Assembly: GCF_000025565.1 (NCBI RefSeq) | Contig: NC_014121.1 | Location: forward strand, 1,612,001 to 1,676,000 | Length of the DNA stretch: 64,000 nt | Reading direction: 5' to 3' | Source: Enterobacter cloacae subsp. cloacae ATCC 13047 | GTDB taxonomy: Bacteria; Pseudomonadota; Gammaproteobacteria; Enterobacterales; Enterobacteriaceae | Shown: positions 1 to 12,381 of the stretch, in pieces | How the letters are laid out: every line of letters begins with the position of its first letter | How positions within the stretch are numbered: position 1 is the first letter of the stretch | Program-made: the position numbers and the translations under genes | The notes under the pieces: model-generated | Databases searched by the model: none | The model's input: only the letters and a program-made list of their open reading frames with translations | What the model was told of the DNA's origin: nothing

Positions 1-1
1 A

Positions 2-640
2 CTGCCGTTTGCGGTGCAGAAAGATGCGCTGGCGGCTGTCTGGTCAGGGCTGGTTACCGAGGCCAACACGCTGCTGGAACAGCACATACCCGTTTCTGAC
101 CCGCGGGCGATGGATCTCGCGACGCGCTGGATGGAGCGCCTGGAGCAGGACACTGCCGGCAAGCCGGAGTTTCTCACCCGGCTGAACGAGATGCACAGCG
201 TCGAGCCGCAAATGCGTGAGCAAACGGGCATCACCGCAGAGATGACCGACTACATCACGCGGGCGTTTGCCGAATCGAAGCTGGCCATCTGGGAAAAGTA
301 TCTCTCTGCCGATGAGATGGCTTTTACCCGGAAACACTACTTTGACCGCATGATGGAGTGGCCGCCGCTGGTGGCGAAGCTGCACCAGGCGCAGCGGGAA
401 AATCTCGACCCCGCCTCTGACGAGGCGCAAAAGCTGGCTGAAACCTGGCTGGCGTTGTTCCAGTCATACGCAGGAACAAACCCTGAGACGCAGCAAAAGT
501 TTCGCGCTGCTATGCAGCAGGAGCCGCATCTGATGAAAGGGACGTGGATGACGCCTGCTGTGCTTGAATGGCTCCAGCAGGCGATAGGGATAATGATGCA
601 GAGACGTTTCTCCGCATCAGATGAATCACAGATCCGCTAA
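2..640 (+). CDS. MerR-family regulator, C-terminal TipAS-like domain (5' truncated)
   Basis: The frame is open to the first base of the window, so the real start lies upstream; the GTG at 14 is probably internal. The visible part is about 210 residues, mostly helical, with features of the TipAS antibiotic-recognition domain found at the C-terminus of TipAL-type MerR regulators. These include an E-R-L-E segment and repeated 'LA.TWLALFQ' and '[16 protein letters not shown]' blocks. The N-terminal DNA-binding helix-turn-helix expected of MerR proteins is outside the window. The stop codon lies inside the 3' end of dauA on the other strand, so the two genes converge and overlap by 15 bp. The family is inferred from memory of sequence character, and the ligand is unknown. 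Confidence 0.6.
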   Translation: MPFAVQKDALAAVWSGLVTEANTLLEQHIPVSDPRAMDLATRWMERLEQDTAGKPEFLTRLNEMHSVEPQMREQTGITAEMTDYITRAFAESKLAIWEKYLSADEMAFTRKHYFDRMMEWPPLVAKLHQAQRENLDPASDEAQKLAETWLALFQSYAGTNPETQQKFRAAMQQEPHLMKGTWMTPAVLEWLQQAIGIMMQRRFSASDESQIR

Positions 641-2305
641 CGCGGCGTCACGGTTGGGATAGAAGGCAAGGCGGCCAGGGATCGGCTGCACGCCAGCGCG
701 CGCCATAGTGCGCAGCGGCTGAAATTCCAGATTACTCACCCGCAGCTCGCAGCCTTCCGGCAGACGTTTTACAAAGCGCTGGAAGGCGTCCAGCCCACCG
801 GCGTCCAGCACCGGTACGGCATCCCATTTCAGCACCACAATCCGTTTGCCCGCAATGCGGGATTCCAGATCGCTGAACAGGCCTTCCGCCGCAGCGAAGA
901 ACAGCGGACCGATTACCCGCAGCACCAGCACATCATCAGGCACCTCCACGTTTACCGGGGAAAGGCGCGTCATCTGCGCGATCCGGCGCATAAACAGCAG
1001 GGAAGCCAGCACGATGCCGACGCTGATGGCGATCACCATATCGAAGAGCACGGTCAGCGACATACAGATCAGCATGACGATGATGTCGTCTTTCGGTGCG
1101 CGACGCAGCAGGTTCACCACCTTATGCGCTTCGCTCATGTTCCAGGCCACCATCAGCAGCAGGGCGGCCATGGCGGAGAGAGGCAGCCAGGAGAGCAGCG
1201 GCGCGAGGATCAGCAACGCGAGGATCACCAGCAGGGAGTGGATAACCGCTGAAACCGGTGAGGTTGCACCCGCGCGCACGTTGGCCGCAGAACGGGCGAT
1301 AGCCGCGGTGGCTGTAATACCGCCGAAGAACGGAGCGATGAGGTTACCTAAGCCCTGGCCGACCAGCTCGCTGTTGGCTTTGTGCTTGGTACCGGTCATG
1401 CCATCGAGCACTACGGCGCAGAGCAGAGATTCAATCGCCCCCAGCATCGCCATTGAAAAGGCGGCGGGCAGCAGTGCGCGCAGCGAATCCCAGCTTAAGG
1501 TAAAGCTGGAACCGGGCATGTCCCAGGGAAGAACCAGCTGTGGTAACAGTTGGGGAATACCGCTGCCCTGAGAACCGTCCGCCAGAACATAGTGGAACTG
1601 CGAGCCGATGGTGGCGACATGACCACCAAACATGTTGACGATGGCCATCACCGCGCAGCCCAGCAGCAACGCGGGCAGGTGGCCAGGCAGACGAATGCCT
1701 AAGCGCGGCCAGACGATGAGCGTACCCAGCGTAACGATCCCGATGGCGGCATCGCCCTGGTTGGCCGTGGGCAGTGCCATAAACAGTGCCCCCACTTTCT
1801 GCAGATAGTGCTCAGGAACGTGAGGCATCTGCAGCCCCAGGAAATCTTTAATTTGCATCGTTCCGATGGTGATGCCGATCCCGGAGGTGAATCCCAGCGT
1901 TACGGAAAGGGGAATATATTCAATCAGCCGGCCAAAGCGGGCCAGGCCAAAGAGAATCAAAAAGAGGCCAGACATGAGCGTGGCAACCAGCAGGCCTGCC
2001 AGGCCAAACTGCTGTGATACCGGATAGAGGATCACCACAAAAGCAGCGGTAGGGCCGGACACACTGAAACGCGAACCGCCCGTGAGGGCAATCACGATCC
2101 CGGCGACGGCCGAGGTATACAGGCCATACTGTGGAGCCACGCCGCTGCCAATCGCCAGCGCCATGGCGAGCGGAATGGCGATAATACCAACGGTGATCCC
2201 GGCAATCAGGTCACGGATAAAGCGTGACGAGGTGTATTTCTCTTTCCAGCATGCGTCGATGAGGGCGCGAAAGGGCAGAACATGTGAGGAAGTGATGTTT
2301 TTCAC
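626..2305 (-). CDS. dauA: SulP-family C4-dicarboxylate transporter DauA
   Basis: This 559-residue inner-membrane protein matches E. coli DauA (YchM), an aerobic succinate/fumarate/aspartate importer of the SulP family. The N-terminal two thirds carry many hydrophobic segments, with the conserved SulP stretch '[18 protein letters not shown]' near residue 65. The C-terminal 120 residues form a STAS domain containing '[14 protein letters not shown]'. Length equals the family norm. The start is a GTG at 2305 with only a weak upstream ribosome binding site; it is chosen because it gives the usual N-terminus. The gene is downstream of prs on the same strand but separated from it by a terminator. 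Confidence 0.95.
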   Translation of the reverse strand: MKNITSSHVLPFRALIDACWKEKYTSSRFIRDLIAGITVGIIAIPLAMALAIGSGVAPQYGLYTSAVAGIVIALTGGSRFSVSGPTAAFVVILYPVSQQFGLAGLLVATLMSGLFLILFGLARFGRLIEYIPLSVTLGFTSGIGITIGTMQIKDFLGLQMPHVPEHYLQKVGALFMALPTANQGDAAIGIVTLGTLIVWPRLGIRLPGHLPALLLGCAVMAIVNMFGGHVATIGSQFHYVLADGSQGSGIPQLLPQLVLPWDMPGSSFTLSWDSLRALLPAAFSMAMLGAIESLLCAVVLDGMTGTKHKANSELVGQGLGNLIAPFFGGITATAAIARSAANVRAGATSPVSAVIHSLLVILALLILAPLLSWLPLSAMAALLLMVAWNMSEAHKVVNLLRRAPKDDIIVMLICMSLTVLFDMVIAISVGIVLASLLFMRRIAQMTRLSPVNVEVPDDVLVLRVIGPLFFAAAEGLFSDLESRIAGKRIVVLKWDAVPVLDAGGLDAFQRFVKRLPEGCELRVSNLEFQPLRTMARAGVQPIPGRLAFYPNRDAALADL

Positions 2306-2394
2306 AATTATCTATCATCCGTATGCGCATCATCTGTCATATCAATGGCAGGTGAAGGAGGCATTAATCATACAAATAAAACCCAGAGACAAAA

Positions 2395-2414
2395 AAACCC
2401 GCCGCAGCGGGTTT
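2395..2414 (-). terminator. Rho-independent terminator of prs
   Basis: An 8-bp stem (AAACCCGC / GCGGGTTT) with a 4-nt loop is followed, on the minus strand, by a run of U residues (A2391-A2397 on the plus strand). It lies 15 bp after the prs stop codon. Confidence 0.85.
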
Positions 2415-2429
2415 TTCGGCCGTGTTCGA

Positions 2430-3464
<1,035 letters not shown>

Positions 3465-3504
3465 TTAAAGAGCGCGATGCAACGTCTGGAACAGGGTGAC
3501 GTTG

Positions 3505-4374
3505 TCACCGAAACTCAGTCTGCGCCAGAATGGCCTGCTGTAGGGGGGAGGTGTTCATCCCGCGCGCTACAAAACCATGCAGCCAATCCGGCGCTTGCTC
3601 AAGCACCTGACGAGCGGCGGATTCGGTGTCAAATTCAGCAAAGACACAGGCCCCTGTACCAGTCAGGCGCGACGGCGCGTATTCTAACAGCCAGGAAAGC
3701 GCCGCATCAACCTCGCGAAAACGTTTTCTTGCGATAACCTCGCAATCGTTGCTGAATTCACAATTTAATAACGTTTCTATTGACCGCGCCGGGGTATTGC
3801 GTGGCAGCTCAGGATCTTTGAAGATGACCGGTGTCGGAATGCTGACGCCTGGATGGGCTACGAGGTACCATTTTTCCGGCGGTTCAACCGGGGAGAGGAT
3901 TTCACCCACCCCCTCAGCAAATGCGGCATGACCGCGCACAAACACCGGGACATCCGCCCCCAGCGTTAACCCTAACGCGGCCAGTTCATCCGTTGACAAT
4001 CCGCAGCCCCAGAGATGATTCAGGGCGACCAGGACGGTCGCGGCATTGGATGAACCGCCACCCAGCCCACCGCCCATCGGCAGACGCTTCGCAATGCGAA
4101 TATCCGCACCGCTCCCGGCGGGCAAGCGCCCGGTGTCAGCCGCAGCGTTCATCAGCAGACGCGCGGCGCGCACGATCAGGTTATCCTCATGCGCTACGCC
4201 TTCCACCGGCGTCAGCAGACAAATCTGCCCGTCCTGACGCAGCTCAATCGAGAGCGTGTCGCCATAATCGATAAACTGAAACAGCGTCTGCAGGGTGTGA
4301 TACCCGTCAGCACGTTGGCCGGTGATATATAAAAACAGGTTAAGTTTTGCCGGAGAGGGCCAGTGGGTCATCAT
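3505..4374 (-). CDS. ispE: 4-diphosphocytidyl-2-C-methyl-D-erythritol kinase
   Basis: IspE phosphorylates CDP-methylerythritol in the MEP pathway to isoprenoids. It belongs to the GHMP kinase family. The glycine-rich ATP-binding motif [13 protein letters not shown] is at about residues 99-111, and the N-terminal '[14 protein letters not shown]' is typical. The length is 289 residues against 283 in E. coli; the extra residues are at the C-terminus. Two ATG codons in a row (4374 and 4371) overlap the TGA of lolB, so translation is probably coupled to lolB and either ATG may be used. Confidence 0.95.
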   Translation of the reverse strand: MMTHWPSPAKLNLFLYITGQRADGYHTLQTLFQFIDYGDTLSIELRQDGQICLLTPVEGVAHEDNLIVRAARLLMNAAADTGRLPAGSGADIRIAKRLPMGGGLGGGSSNAATVLVALNHLWGCGLSTDELAALGLTLGADVPVFVRGHAAFAEGVGEILSPVEPPEKWYLVAHPGVSIPTPVIFKDPELPRNTPARSIETLLNCEFSNDCEVIARKRFREVDAALSWLLEYAPSRLTGTGACVFAEFDTESAARQVLEQAPDWLHGFVARGMNTSPLQQAILAQTEFR

Positions 4375-4982
4375 TTAACGATCCAGTTGTCCATTTTCAG
4401 CTTGATGCGCTGGCTACCCTGCGTCAGCTCCATATTCGATGGCAGCGACGGTTTACTGTTGCTGTCATAGGCGCTGTACACCACCTTCCAGGTTTTACCG
4501 TTCTGCGTGTAGTTCACCTGGCTCAGACGGTACTGATCGTCCAGGGTGTAGTCGGTGGCGTCACCCGGCAGGCCCAGGATCCACTGGCGCAGGCTGTTCA
4601 GCGGGATAGGCATTCCGGTCAGTTTGCCAATCATCTCTTCCGCGTCGGTGGCGGTGTAGTGCTGGCCTTTGTTATCCGTGATCTGCGCTTCACCCGGCTT
4701 AGCGTTAAGCTCCAGCTCGGTACTGCCCAACGGGTTCAGCAGCAGCAGGCGGTAGTTATCCTGCCCCGTTTGCTGCCAGAAGAAGCGGGCATAAACCTTT
4801 TGTTCGTCAGAGAGATAAGCAAACGCGCCGCGGGTCTGGTACTGACTTAAATTACGTACGTCCTGCTGGTGCTGACGCCACTGTGGTGAGTCAGGGCTTT
4901 TGCCCGGGCCTTTTGGTTGAGTGACAGAACATGCGGTCAGAACCAGTGCTGCCAGCGGCAGCAGGCGAATCAGTCGGGTCAT
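4371..4982 (-). CDS. lolB: outer-membrane lipoprotein insertion receptor LolB
   Basis: LolB receives lipoproteins from the periplasmic carrier LolA and inserts them into the outer membrane; it is itself a lipoprotein. The start at 4982 gives [18 protein letters not shown], a lipoprotein signal with lipobox LTAC and lipidated Cys18. An upstream start in the same frame would add 22 residues before the signal peptide and is unlikely. The mature part closely matches E. coli LolB, ending in 'LKMDNWIVK'. It is the first gene of the lolB-ispE-prs operon and is divergent from hemA. Confidence 0.95.
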   Translation of the reverse strand: MTRLIRLLPLAALVLTACSVTQPKGPGKSPDSPQWRQHQQDVRNLSQYQTRGAFAYLSDEQKVYARFFWQQTGQDNYRLLLLNPLGSTELELNAKPGEAQITDNKGQHYTATDAEEMIGKLTGMPIPLNSLRQWILGLPGDATDYTLDDQYRLSQVNYTQNGKTWKVVYSAYDSNSKPSLPSNMELTQGSQRIKLKMDNWIVK

Positions 4983-5183
4983 AATGAGGACAAATCCTTG
5001 AGATACGTTGCAGTTATAACTGTTAATGCTAGCGTTGAAGGGTGTCACCGTCTACGTTCAAATTATCTCAAAGCGTTGAGTAACCTATTACTCCGAAAGG
5101 GGGCAGTCTCTTTTATTGATCTCGCGCATCCTGTATGATGCGTCTTGCTAACCTTATTAACGCTGGTACTACTCCCGCTCAAC

Positions 5184-6440
5184 ATGACCCTATTAGCACT
5201 CGGCATCAACCACAAAACCGCCCCGGTTTCGCTGCGAGAACGCGTCACGTTTTCGCCGGATACGCTCGACCTGGCGCTGGATAGCCTGCTTGCACAACCG
5301 ATGGTGCAGGGCGGGGTGGTGCTCTCGACGTGCAACCGTACCGAGCTTTACTTAAGCGTGGAAGAGCAGGATAACCTGCATGAAGCGCTGATCCGCTGGT
5401 TATGCGACTACCACAATCTCAACGAAGACGAGCTGCGTAAGAGCCTGTACTGGCATCAGGATAACGATGCGGTGAGCCATCTTATGCGTGTCGCGAGCGG
5501 TCTGGATTCGCTGGTGCTGGGCGAGCCGCAAATTCTCGGTCAGGTAAAAAAAGCGTTTGCGGATTCGCAAAAAGGGCATCTGAAAGCCAGCGAGCTGGAG
5601 CGTATGTTCCAGAAGTCATTCTCCGTGGCGAAGCGTGTGCGAACCGAAACCGACATTGGTGCCAGTGCGGTTTCTGTTGCGTTCGCGGCCTGTACCCTTG
5701 CACGTCAAATCTTCGAATCCCTGTCGACCGTCACCGTGATGCTGGTCGGCGCGGGCGAAACCATTGAGCTTGTGGCGCGCCATCTGCGCGAGCATAAAGT
5801 AAAAAAGATGGTTATCGCTAACCGCACCCGCGAGCGTGCACAGGTGTTGGCAGACGAAGTCGGGGCCGAGGTGATTGCGCTGAGCGAGATCGACGAACGT
5901 CTGAAAGAGGCGGACATCATCATAAGCTCGACGGCCAGCCCGCTGCCGATTATCGGTAAAGGGATGGTAGAGCGCGCGCTGAAATCCCGTCGTAATCAGC
6001 CAATGCTGCTGGTGGATATCGCCGTTCCGCGTGATGTCGAACCGGAGGTTGGCAAACTGGCCAACGCCTATCTCTACAGCGTGGATGACCTGCAAAGCAT
6101 CATTTCGCACAACCTTGCCCAGCGTAAAGCGGCAGCGGTGCAGGCGGAAACCATTGTCGAGCAGGAAGCCAGTGAATTTATGGCCTGGCTGCGCGCGCAA
6201 AGCGTCAGCGAGACCATCCGCGAATATCGCGGTCAGGCGGAGCAGGTGCGTGATGACCTGACTGCCAAAGCGTTAGCAGCTCTGGAACAGGGCGGCGACG
6301 CACACGCTATTATGCAGGATCTGGCCTGGAAACTGACCAATCGCTTGATCCATGCACCAACCAAATCACTCCAGCAGGCTGCCCGTGACGGGGACGATGA
6401 ACGCCTGACTATTCTGCGCAACAGCCTCGGGCTGGAATAG
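5184..6440 (+). CDS. hemA: glutamyl-tRNA reductase
   Basis: HemA reduces glutamyl-tRNA(Glu) to glutamate-1-semialdehyde with NADPH, the first committed step of tetrapyrrole synthesis in most bacteria. The 418-residue protein has the catalytic Cys50 in STCNRTELY, the N-terminal [20 protein letters not shown] motif, and a nucleotide-binding [13 protein letters not shown] segment near residue 190. The ATG at 5184 is chosen over one 13 codons upstream because it matches the E. coli N-terminus. In related bacteria HemA stability is controlled by haem through its N-terminus. It starts the hemA-prfA-prmC-sirB2-sirB1-kdsA run. Confidence 0.97.
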   Translation: MTLLALGINHKTAPVSLRERVTFSPDTLDLALDSLLAQPMVQGGVVLSTCNRTELYLSVEEQDNLHEALIRWLCDYHNLNEDELRKSLYWHQDNDAVSHLMRVASGLDSLVLGEPQILGQVKKAFADSQKGHLKASELERMFQKSFSVAKRVRTETDIGASAVSVAFAACTLARQIFESLSTVTVMLVGAGETIELVARHLREHKVKKMVIANRTRERAQVLADEVGAEVIALSEIDERLKEADIIISSTASPLPIIGKGMVERALKSRRNQPMLLVDIAVPRDVEPEVGKLANAYLYSVDDLQSIISHNLAQRKAAAVQAETIVEQEASEFMAWLRAQSVSETIREYRGQAEQVRDDLTAKALAALEQGGDAHAIMQDLAWKLTNRLIHAPTKSLQQAARDGDDERLTILRNSLGLE

Positions 6441-6481
6441 CGCCCTATACCCATTTTCTATTATAAGGTGCACTTACGCCT

Positions 6482-7564
6482 ATGAAGCCTTCTATCGTCG
6501 CTAAACTGGAAGCTCTGCACGAGCGCCATGAAGAAGTCCAGGCGCTGCTCGGCGATGCCGGGACCATTGCGGACCAGGAACGTTTTCGCGCACTGTCGCG
6601 TGAATATGCGCAGTTAAGTGATGTTTCAAAATGCTTTACCGACTGGCAACAGGTTCAGGAAGATATCGAAACCGCGCAGATGATGCTTGACGATCCTGAA
6701 ATGCGCGAAATGGCGCAGGAAGAGCTGCAGGATGCCAAAGCGCGCTCAGAAGAGATGGAGCAACAGCTGCAGGTGCTTCTGCTGCCGAAAGATCCAGACG
6801 ACGAGCGTAACGCGTTTGTGGAAGTCCGCGCCGGAACGGGCGGTGATGAGGCAGCACTGTTCGCCGGAGACCTGTTCCGCATGTACAGCCGTTACGCCGA
6901 ATCGCGTCGCTGGCGCGTGGAGATCATGAGCGCCAACGAAGGCGAGCACGGCGGTTTTAAAGAGGTGATCGCCAAAATCAGCGGTGACGGCGTGTATGGC
7001 CGTCTCAAGTTTGAGTCCGGCGGCCATCGTGTGCAGCGTGTACCGGCGACCGAGTCGCAGGGCCGTATTCACACTTCAGCCTGCACGGTTGCGGTGATGC
7101 CAGAGCTGCCGGAAGCGGAACTGCCGGACATTAACCCGGCGGATCTGCGTATCGATACCTTCCGTTCTTCCGGGGCGGGTGGTCAGCACGTTAACACCAC
7201 CGACTCCGCCATCCGTATTACCCACCTGCCAACCGGCATTGTGGTGGAGTGTCAGGACGAACGCTCTCAGCACAAAAACAAAGCCAAAGCGCTGTCCGTG
7301 CTGGGTGCGCGTATTCACGCGGCGGAAATGGCAAAACGTCAGCAGGCGGAAGCTTCTACCCGTCGTAACCTGCTGGGCAGCGGCGATCGTAGCGACCGTA
7401 ACCGTACCTACAACTTCCCGCAGGGCCGCGTGACCGACCACCGCATCAACCTGACGTTATACCGTCTGGATGAGGTGATGGAAGGCAAGCTCGATATGCT
7501 GATTGAGCCTATCGTGCAGGAATACCAGGCCGACCAGCTGGCGGCATTGTCCGAGCAGGAATAA
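6482..7564 (+). CDS. prfA: peptide chain release factor 1
   Basis: RF1 recognises UAA and UAG stop codons and triggers peptide release. The 360-residue length is standard. The stop-codon-reading 'PAT' tripeptide lies in [12 protein letters not shown] at about 188-190, and the catalytic GGQ is in [10 protein letters not shown] at about 233-235. The gene lies 41 bp after hemA, and its TAA overlaps the first base of prmC, whose product methylates the GGQ glutamine. This neighbour relation supports both calls. Confidence 0.98.
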   Translation: MKPSIVAKLEALHERHEEVQALLGDAGTIADQERFRALSREYAQLSDVSKCFTDWQQVQEDIETAQMMLDDPEMREMAQEELQDAKARSEEMEQQLQVLLLPKDPDDERNAFVEVRAGTGGDEAALFAGDLFRMYSRYAESRRWRVEIMSANEGEHGGFKEVIAKISGDGVYGRLKFESGGHRVQRVPATESQGRIHTSACTVAVMPELPEAELPDINPADLRIDTFRSSGAGGQHVNTTDSAIRITHLPTGIVVECQDERSQHKNKAKALSVLGARIHAAEMAKRQQAEASTRRNLLGSGDRSDRNRTYNFPQGRVTDHRINLTLYRLDEVMEGKLDMLIEPIVQEYQADQLAALSEQE

Positions 7565-8394
7565 TGGATTTTCAGAGCTGGTTACGCCAGGCCACCGGCG
7601 CGCTCTCTGACAGTGAAAGCCCGAAGCGCGACGCCGAAATTTTGCTGGAATATGTGACGGGAAAAGCCCGCACGTATCTGTTGGCCTTCGGTGAAACCGA
7701 ACTGACCGTAGAGCAGGAAGCGCAACTGTCCGCGCTGCTTGCCCGCCGTAAAACCGGCGAGCCGGTGGCACATCTGGTCGGGGAGCGCGAGTTCTGGTCG
7801 TTACCCTTGTTCGTCTCAGCGGCGACGCTGATCCCACGTCCCGACACCGAATGTCTGGTGGAGCAGGCGCTGGCGCGGTTACCCGCAGCGGCCAGCCGCA
7901 TTCTTGATCTTGGAACGGGCACTGGCGCAATCGCGCTGGCGCTCGCCACCGAGCGGCCCGATTGCGCGGTAACGGCTGTTGATGTGATGCCCGACGCGGT
8001 GGCGCTGGCGCAGCGTAACGTTGAGCGACTGGGCGTGACTAATGTGACCGTGCTGCAAAGCAGCTGGTTCAGTGCGCTGGAGAAGCAGACGTTCGCGATG
8101 ATTGTCAGTAATCCGCCCTATATCGACGAACATGACCCGCACCTGGCGCAGGGGGATGTTCGCTTTGAACCGCTGACGGCGTTGGTCGCAGGTAATGCAG
8201 GGCTGGCCGATCTGGAACACATTGTGACAACGTCACGACAACATCTCCTGCCCGGCGGCTGGCTGCTGGTGGAGCATGGCTGGACGCAGGGGGAGGCGGT
8301 GCGTGGGCTCTTCAGGCAGACGGGTTATGCTGCTGTCGAGACCTGCCGCGACTACGGCGGTAACGAGCGTCTGACGCTGGGGCAGTGGCAATGA
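7564..8394 (+). CDS. prmC: release factor glutamine N5-methyltransferase
   Basis: PrmC (HemK) methylates the GGQ glutamine of release factors RF1 and RF2 using S-adenosylmethionine. The 276-residue protein has the SAM-binding motif ILDLGTGTGAIALALA near 113-128 and the catalytic NPPY in VSNPPYIDEH near residue 183. Its ATG shares one base with the prfA stop codon, so it is probably translationally coupled. Its TGA overlaps the ATG of sirB2 (ATGA). Confidence 0.97.
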   Translation: MDFQSWLRQATGALSDSESPKRDAEILLEYVTGKARTYLLAFGETELTVEQEAQLSALLARRKTGEPVAHLVGEREFWSLPLFVSAATLIPRPDTECLVEQALARLPAAASRILDLGTGTGAIALALATERPDCAVTAVDVMPDAVALAQRNVERLGVTNVTVLQSSWFSALEKQTFAMIVSNPPYIDEHDPHLAQGDVRFEPLTALVAGNAGLADLEHIVTTSRQHLLPGGWLLVEHGWTQGEAVRGLFRQTGYAAVETCRDYGGNERLTLGQWQ

Positions 8395-8783
8395 GCCTGT
8401 TTACCGTGCTTATTACCGTCCACCTGATTTCCGTTGCGCTGACCATCGGCTTTTTCATTGCTCGTTACTGGTGGCGCTACAGCAACAATCCGCTGATAAA
8501 TGCACGCTGGGTGCGTATCGCGCCGCACTGCATCGATACGGTGTTATTCCTTTCCGGTGTCGGACTCATGTGGAAGACCGGCTATCTGCCATTTACTGAT
8601 AAAGGCGCATGGCTGACTGAAAAGCTGTTTGGCGTTATCATCTATATCGTTTTGGGTTTTATCGCGCTTGGACGTCGTCGTCCGCGCAGCCAGCAGGTCG
8701 GGTTTATCGCCTTTCTGCTGGGTCTGGTGGTGCTGTACATCATCATTAAACTCGCCACCACAAGAATACCGTTACTGGGGTAA
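8391..8783 (+). CDS. sirB2: SirB2-family inner-membrane protein
   Basis: This protein of about 130 residues has four hydrophobic segments and matches E. coli YchQ/SirB2, a small integral membrane protein of undefined biochemical role. The ATG at 8391 overlaps the prmC stop (ATGA) and is preferred to a GTG two codons earlier. It sits in the operon between prmC and sirB1. 'Sir' names come from an old Salmonella invasion screen; nothing in the sequence shows a direct regulatory role. Confidence 0.85.
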   Translation: MSLFTVLITVHLISVALTIGFFIARYWWRYSNNPLINARWVRIAPHCIDTVLFLSGVGLMWKTGYLPFTDKGAWLTEKLFGVIIYIVLGFIALGRRRPRSQQVGFIAFLLGLVVLYIIIKLATTRIPLLG

Positions 8784-8786
8784 GTC

Positions 8787-9596
8787 ATGAGGTCCTTAGC
8801 CGATTTCGAATTTAATAAAGTGCCGCTCTGCGATGGCATGATCCTGATTTCGGAGATGATTCGCGACGATTTTACGTCGCAGTATGTCTACGATGAGCTG
8901 GAAAGTCTGGTCAGCCTGGCGCGCGAAGAGATCAATCAGGCGCGTCCGCAGGACTGGCAACTGGAAAAGCTGCTGGAGCTTTTCTACGGCGAGTGGGGTT
9001 TCTGCGACACGCGTGGCGTGTATCGCCTGTCTGACGCATTATGGCTGGACCAGGTCTTAAAAAATCGTCAGGGCAGCGCCGTTGCGCTGGGCTCTATTTT
9101 GCTGTGGATCGCGCACCGTCTGGATATTCCACTGGTGCCGGTCATTTTCCCGACGCAGATGATCCTGCGTGCCGAGTGGCTGGACGGGGAGATGTGGTTA
9201 ATCAATCCGTTTAACGGCGATACGCTGGATGAACATACGCTGGATGTCTGGCTGAAAGGTAATATCAGCCCGGTGGCCGAGCTCTTTAACGAAGATCTCG
9301 ACGAAGCCGATAACGCCGAAGTGATCCGCAAGCTGCTGGATACGCTGAAATCTGCACTGATGGAAGAGCGGCAGATGGAGCTGGCCTTGCGCGCCAGCGA
9401 AGTGCTGCTGCAATTTAATCCGGAAGACCCGTACGAAATTCGCGACCGCGGGCTGATTTATGCCCAGCTCGACTGCGAGCATGTGGCGCTGAACGATTTA
9501 AGCTATTTCGTCGAGCAATGCCCGGAAGACCCGATCAGCGAAATGATTCGCGCGCAGATCAACGCGATCTCGCACAAACAAATTACACTGCATTAA
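8787..9596 (+). CDS. sirB1: SirB1 family protein (transglutaminase-like and TPR)
   Basis: This 269-residue cytosolic protein corresponds to E. coli YchA/SirB1. The first about 150 residues form a transglutaminase-like fold ('GSILLWIAHRLDIPLVPVIF'); the C-terminal part resembles TPR repeats ('ALRASEVLLQFNPEDPYEIR', 'RGLIYAQLDCEHVALNDLSY'). I see no complete Cys-His-Asp catalytic triad. The ATG is 3 bp after the sirB2 stop codon. Function is not established. Confidence 0.88.
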   Translation: MRSLADFEFNKVPLCDGMILISEMIRDDFTSQYVYDELESLVSLAREEINQARPQDWQLEKLLELFYGEWGFCDTRGVYRLSDALWLDQVLKNRQGSAVALGSILLWIAHRLDIPLVPVIFPTQMILRAEWLDGEMWLINPFNGDTLDEHTLDVWLKGNISPVAELFNEDLDEADNAEVIRKLLDTLKSALMEERQMELALRASEVLLQFNPEDPYEIRDRGLIYAQLDCEHVALNDLSYFVEQCPEDPISEMIRAQINAISHKQITLH

Positions 9597-9623
9597 TCTT
9601 AATTCCGATTCACACCTGAATAA

Positions 9624-10487
<864 letters not shown>

Positions 10488-10494
10488 TAAAAAA

Positions 10495-10517
10495 ACCCGC
10501 TTCGGCGGGTTTTTTTA
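10495..10517 (+). terminator. Rho-independent terminator after kdsA
   Basis: Stem ACCCGC / GCGGGT with a TTCG tetraloop, flanked by A and T runs. It begins 8 bp after the kdsA stop codon. Confidence 0.9.
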
Positions 10518-10528
10518 TGGGACATATT

Positions 10529-10595
10529 GCCGGGTGGCGCTGCGCTTACCCGGCCTACAAAACCCGTAGGCCCTGCAAGCGAAGCGCCGCTGGGC
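10529..10595. repeat. REP/BIME element (two inverted REP units)
   Basis: The stretch starts GCCGGGTGGCGCTGCGC, continues to TTACCCGGCCTAC, and then shows an imperfect inverted copy (CGTAGGCCCTG... GCGCCGCTGGGC). This is the usual form of paired repetitive extragenic palindromes of enterobacteria, located between the convergent kdsA and chaA. Such elements affect mRNA 3' stability and gyrase/IHF binding in E. coli. Confidence 0.8.
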
Positions 10596-10602
10596 AAAAA
10601 GG

Positions 10603-11703
10603 CTACGCAAAAATTGTCATTAAGTACGCCACAAACAGCGCCATATGCGCCGCGCCGTTAAGTACATTGGTGCGCCCGGTTGAGAACGAAATCTGACACA
10701 GCAGCAGTGACGCTACCATCACAATCATCTCCGGCGCCCCCAGCGCAAACTGCAGCTCGTTACCGGTCATAAAGGCAATCAGCGTCACCACCGGAACGGT
10801 AAGCGAAATGGTCGCCAGTACCGAGCCGAAGAACAGGTTCATGGCGCGCTGTACCTGATTGTTCAGCACCGCTTTCAGCGCGCCCAGCCCTTCCGGCGAG
10901 AGGATCAGCAGCGCCACCAGGAAGCCGGTAAAGGCCACCGGGGCATTCATCTCGGTTAACAGTGTCTCCAGCGGGTTGGCGTTCATCTTGGTGACGGCGA
11001 TAACCGCAATCAGATGTACGATCAGCCAAACCGTATGCCATGCGCTGCTGTGGGCAGATGGTTTGCCATGGTGCGGGTCATCGTCGTCGCTGTCGTCTTC
11101 ATGCTCGTACACAAACAGACTCTGGTGCGTTTTGGTCTGAATCAACAGGAACACGCCGTACATGGCGGCGGAAATCAATGCGACCAGCAGCGCCTGACCG
11201 GTAGAGAAGTTTGCTCCCGGCAGCGCCATCGGGAAGACCAGCACGATAATCGCCAGCGGGAACAGGGCGATCAAATACTGTTTAATGCCAAACAGGTTCA
11301 TATACTGGGTGGCGAACTTACGGCCGCCCAGCAACAGTGAAAAGCCCACCAGACCGCCAGTCACAATCATAATGATGGAATAGAGCGTATCGCGCATCAG
11401 GGTTGGCGCAGCATCACCGGTCGCCATCAGCGCGGAAATGAGGCTGACCTCAAGAATCACAACGGAAAGGCTGAGAATTAACGATCCATATGGCTCGCCC
11501 AGACGGTGGGCCAGGACATCGGCATGGCGAACCACGCTAAAGGCACTGGTTAAAATCCCTACCAGCGCAAGAATGTTGATACCAACCACCACTGGCAGTG
11601 ACTGACTGCTTCCCCAGAAGAGCAGCACAGCCAGTGCCAGAACCGGGAAAATGAGCGACGTCTCCTTGTGGCGGGTTTTTACCGCCTCGTGTGCTGCTGT
11701 CAT
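10603..11703 (-). CDS. chaA: sodium-potassium/proton antiporter ChaA
   Basis: ChaA is an inner-membrane cation/proton antiporter (Ca2+, Na+, K+) active at alkaline pH. The 366-residue protein has about eleven hydrophobic segments, typical CaCA-family blocks ('SVVILEVSLISALMATGD' and 'LILSPEGLGALKA'), and an acidic central loop EHEDDSDDDDPHHGK. The ATG at 11703 is preferred to one five codons upstream because GGAG sits 6 bp before it and the length matches E. coli. It is divergent from chaB. Confidence 0.95.
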   Translation of the reverse strand: MTAAHEAVKTRHKETSLIFPVLALAVLLFWGSSQSLPVVVGINILALVGILTSAFSVVRHADVLAHRLGEPYGSLILSLSVVILEVSLISALMATGDAAPTLMRDTLYSIIMIVTGGLVGFSLLLGGRKFATQYMNLFGIKQYLIALFPLAIIVLVFPMALPGANFSTGQALLVALISAAMYGVFLLIQTKTHQSLFVYEHEDDSDDDDPHHGKPSAHSSAWHTVWLIVHLIAVIAVTKMNANPLETLLTEMNAPVAFTGFLVALLILSPEGLGALKAVLNNQVQRAMNLFFGSVLATISLTVPVVTLIAFMTGNELQFALGAPEMIVMVASLLLCQISFSTGRTNVLNGAAHMALFVAYLMTIFA

Positions 11704-11973
11704 GTGCTTCTCCATCAATGCAGGTGCTTGTAATTATAGATAGAATTTTGAGGTCATTAAATTAACAGATCTCTGTTAAATACCCTTTATCTTTTACTTA
11801 ATTTTACCCTAATCCTTTTTTAAGTCTCCTGATATCCATAATGTCATATTTTTGATTAATACATATTAAATAACATGTAATTAACTTCATTAATTCTTCA
11901 AAATTGATCTGCGACTGGCAGCTTGCAGCATCGTCGTCCACACTTATCTTTTTAAGCAAAAGAGAGGTTAGTG

Positions 11974-12204
11974 ATGCCATATAAAACGAAACGCGATTTA
12001 CCCGATAACGTGCAAAACGTACTGCCCGCACATGCGCAGGATATCTATAAAGAGGCGTTTAACAGCGCCTGGGATCAATACAAAGATAAAGACGATCGTC
12101 GGGACGATGCCAGCCGGGAAGAGACGGCGCATAAAGTGGCCTGGGCGGCAGTAAAACATGACTACGAGAAAGGAGACGATGATAAATGGCATAAAAAGAA
12201 ATAG
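11974..12204 (+). CDS. chaB: ChaB family protein
   Basis: This 76-residue hydrophilic protein matches E. coli ChaB, named as a possible regulator of ChaA. It has the ChaB block 'HAQDIYKEAFNSAWDQYKDK' and a charged C-terminus rich in Asp and Lys. The ATG at 11974 follows an AGAGAGG ribosome binding site; a GTG one codon earlier is less likely. The 270-bp gap to chaA holds the divergent promoters and is AT-rich. Confidence 0.93.
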   Translation: MPYKTKRDLPDNVQNVLPAHAQDIYKEAFNSAWDQYKDKDDRRDDASREETAHKVAWAAVKHDYEKGDDDKWHKKK

Positions 12205-12381
12205 CCGTAAAATAATAAGCTGCCTTCATTTTGACTTTTCAGGCGGTTGAACTGCCGTTGTATTGCAACTGGCCCGCGAATTGCTTATCGTTATTCAACT
12301 GCTGGCAAAATGACCAGTAGATAATGCCGGGAAGGTGAATTACAGATGTCGCAAGGAAGCATGCAGTGGCGGAGGTGTAAA

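Noticed and set aside
10603..11703. Possible low-complexity expansion in the chaA acidic loop
   Set aside because: The acidic Asp-rich loop is the same in E. coli ChaA as I remember it, so it is a normal family feature.
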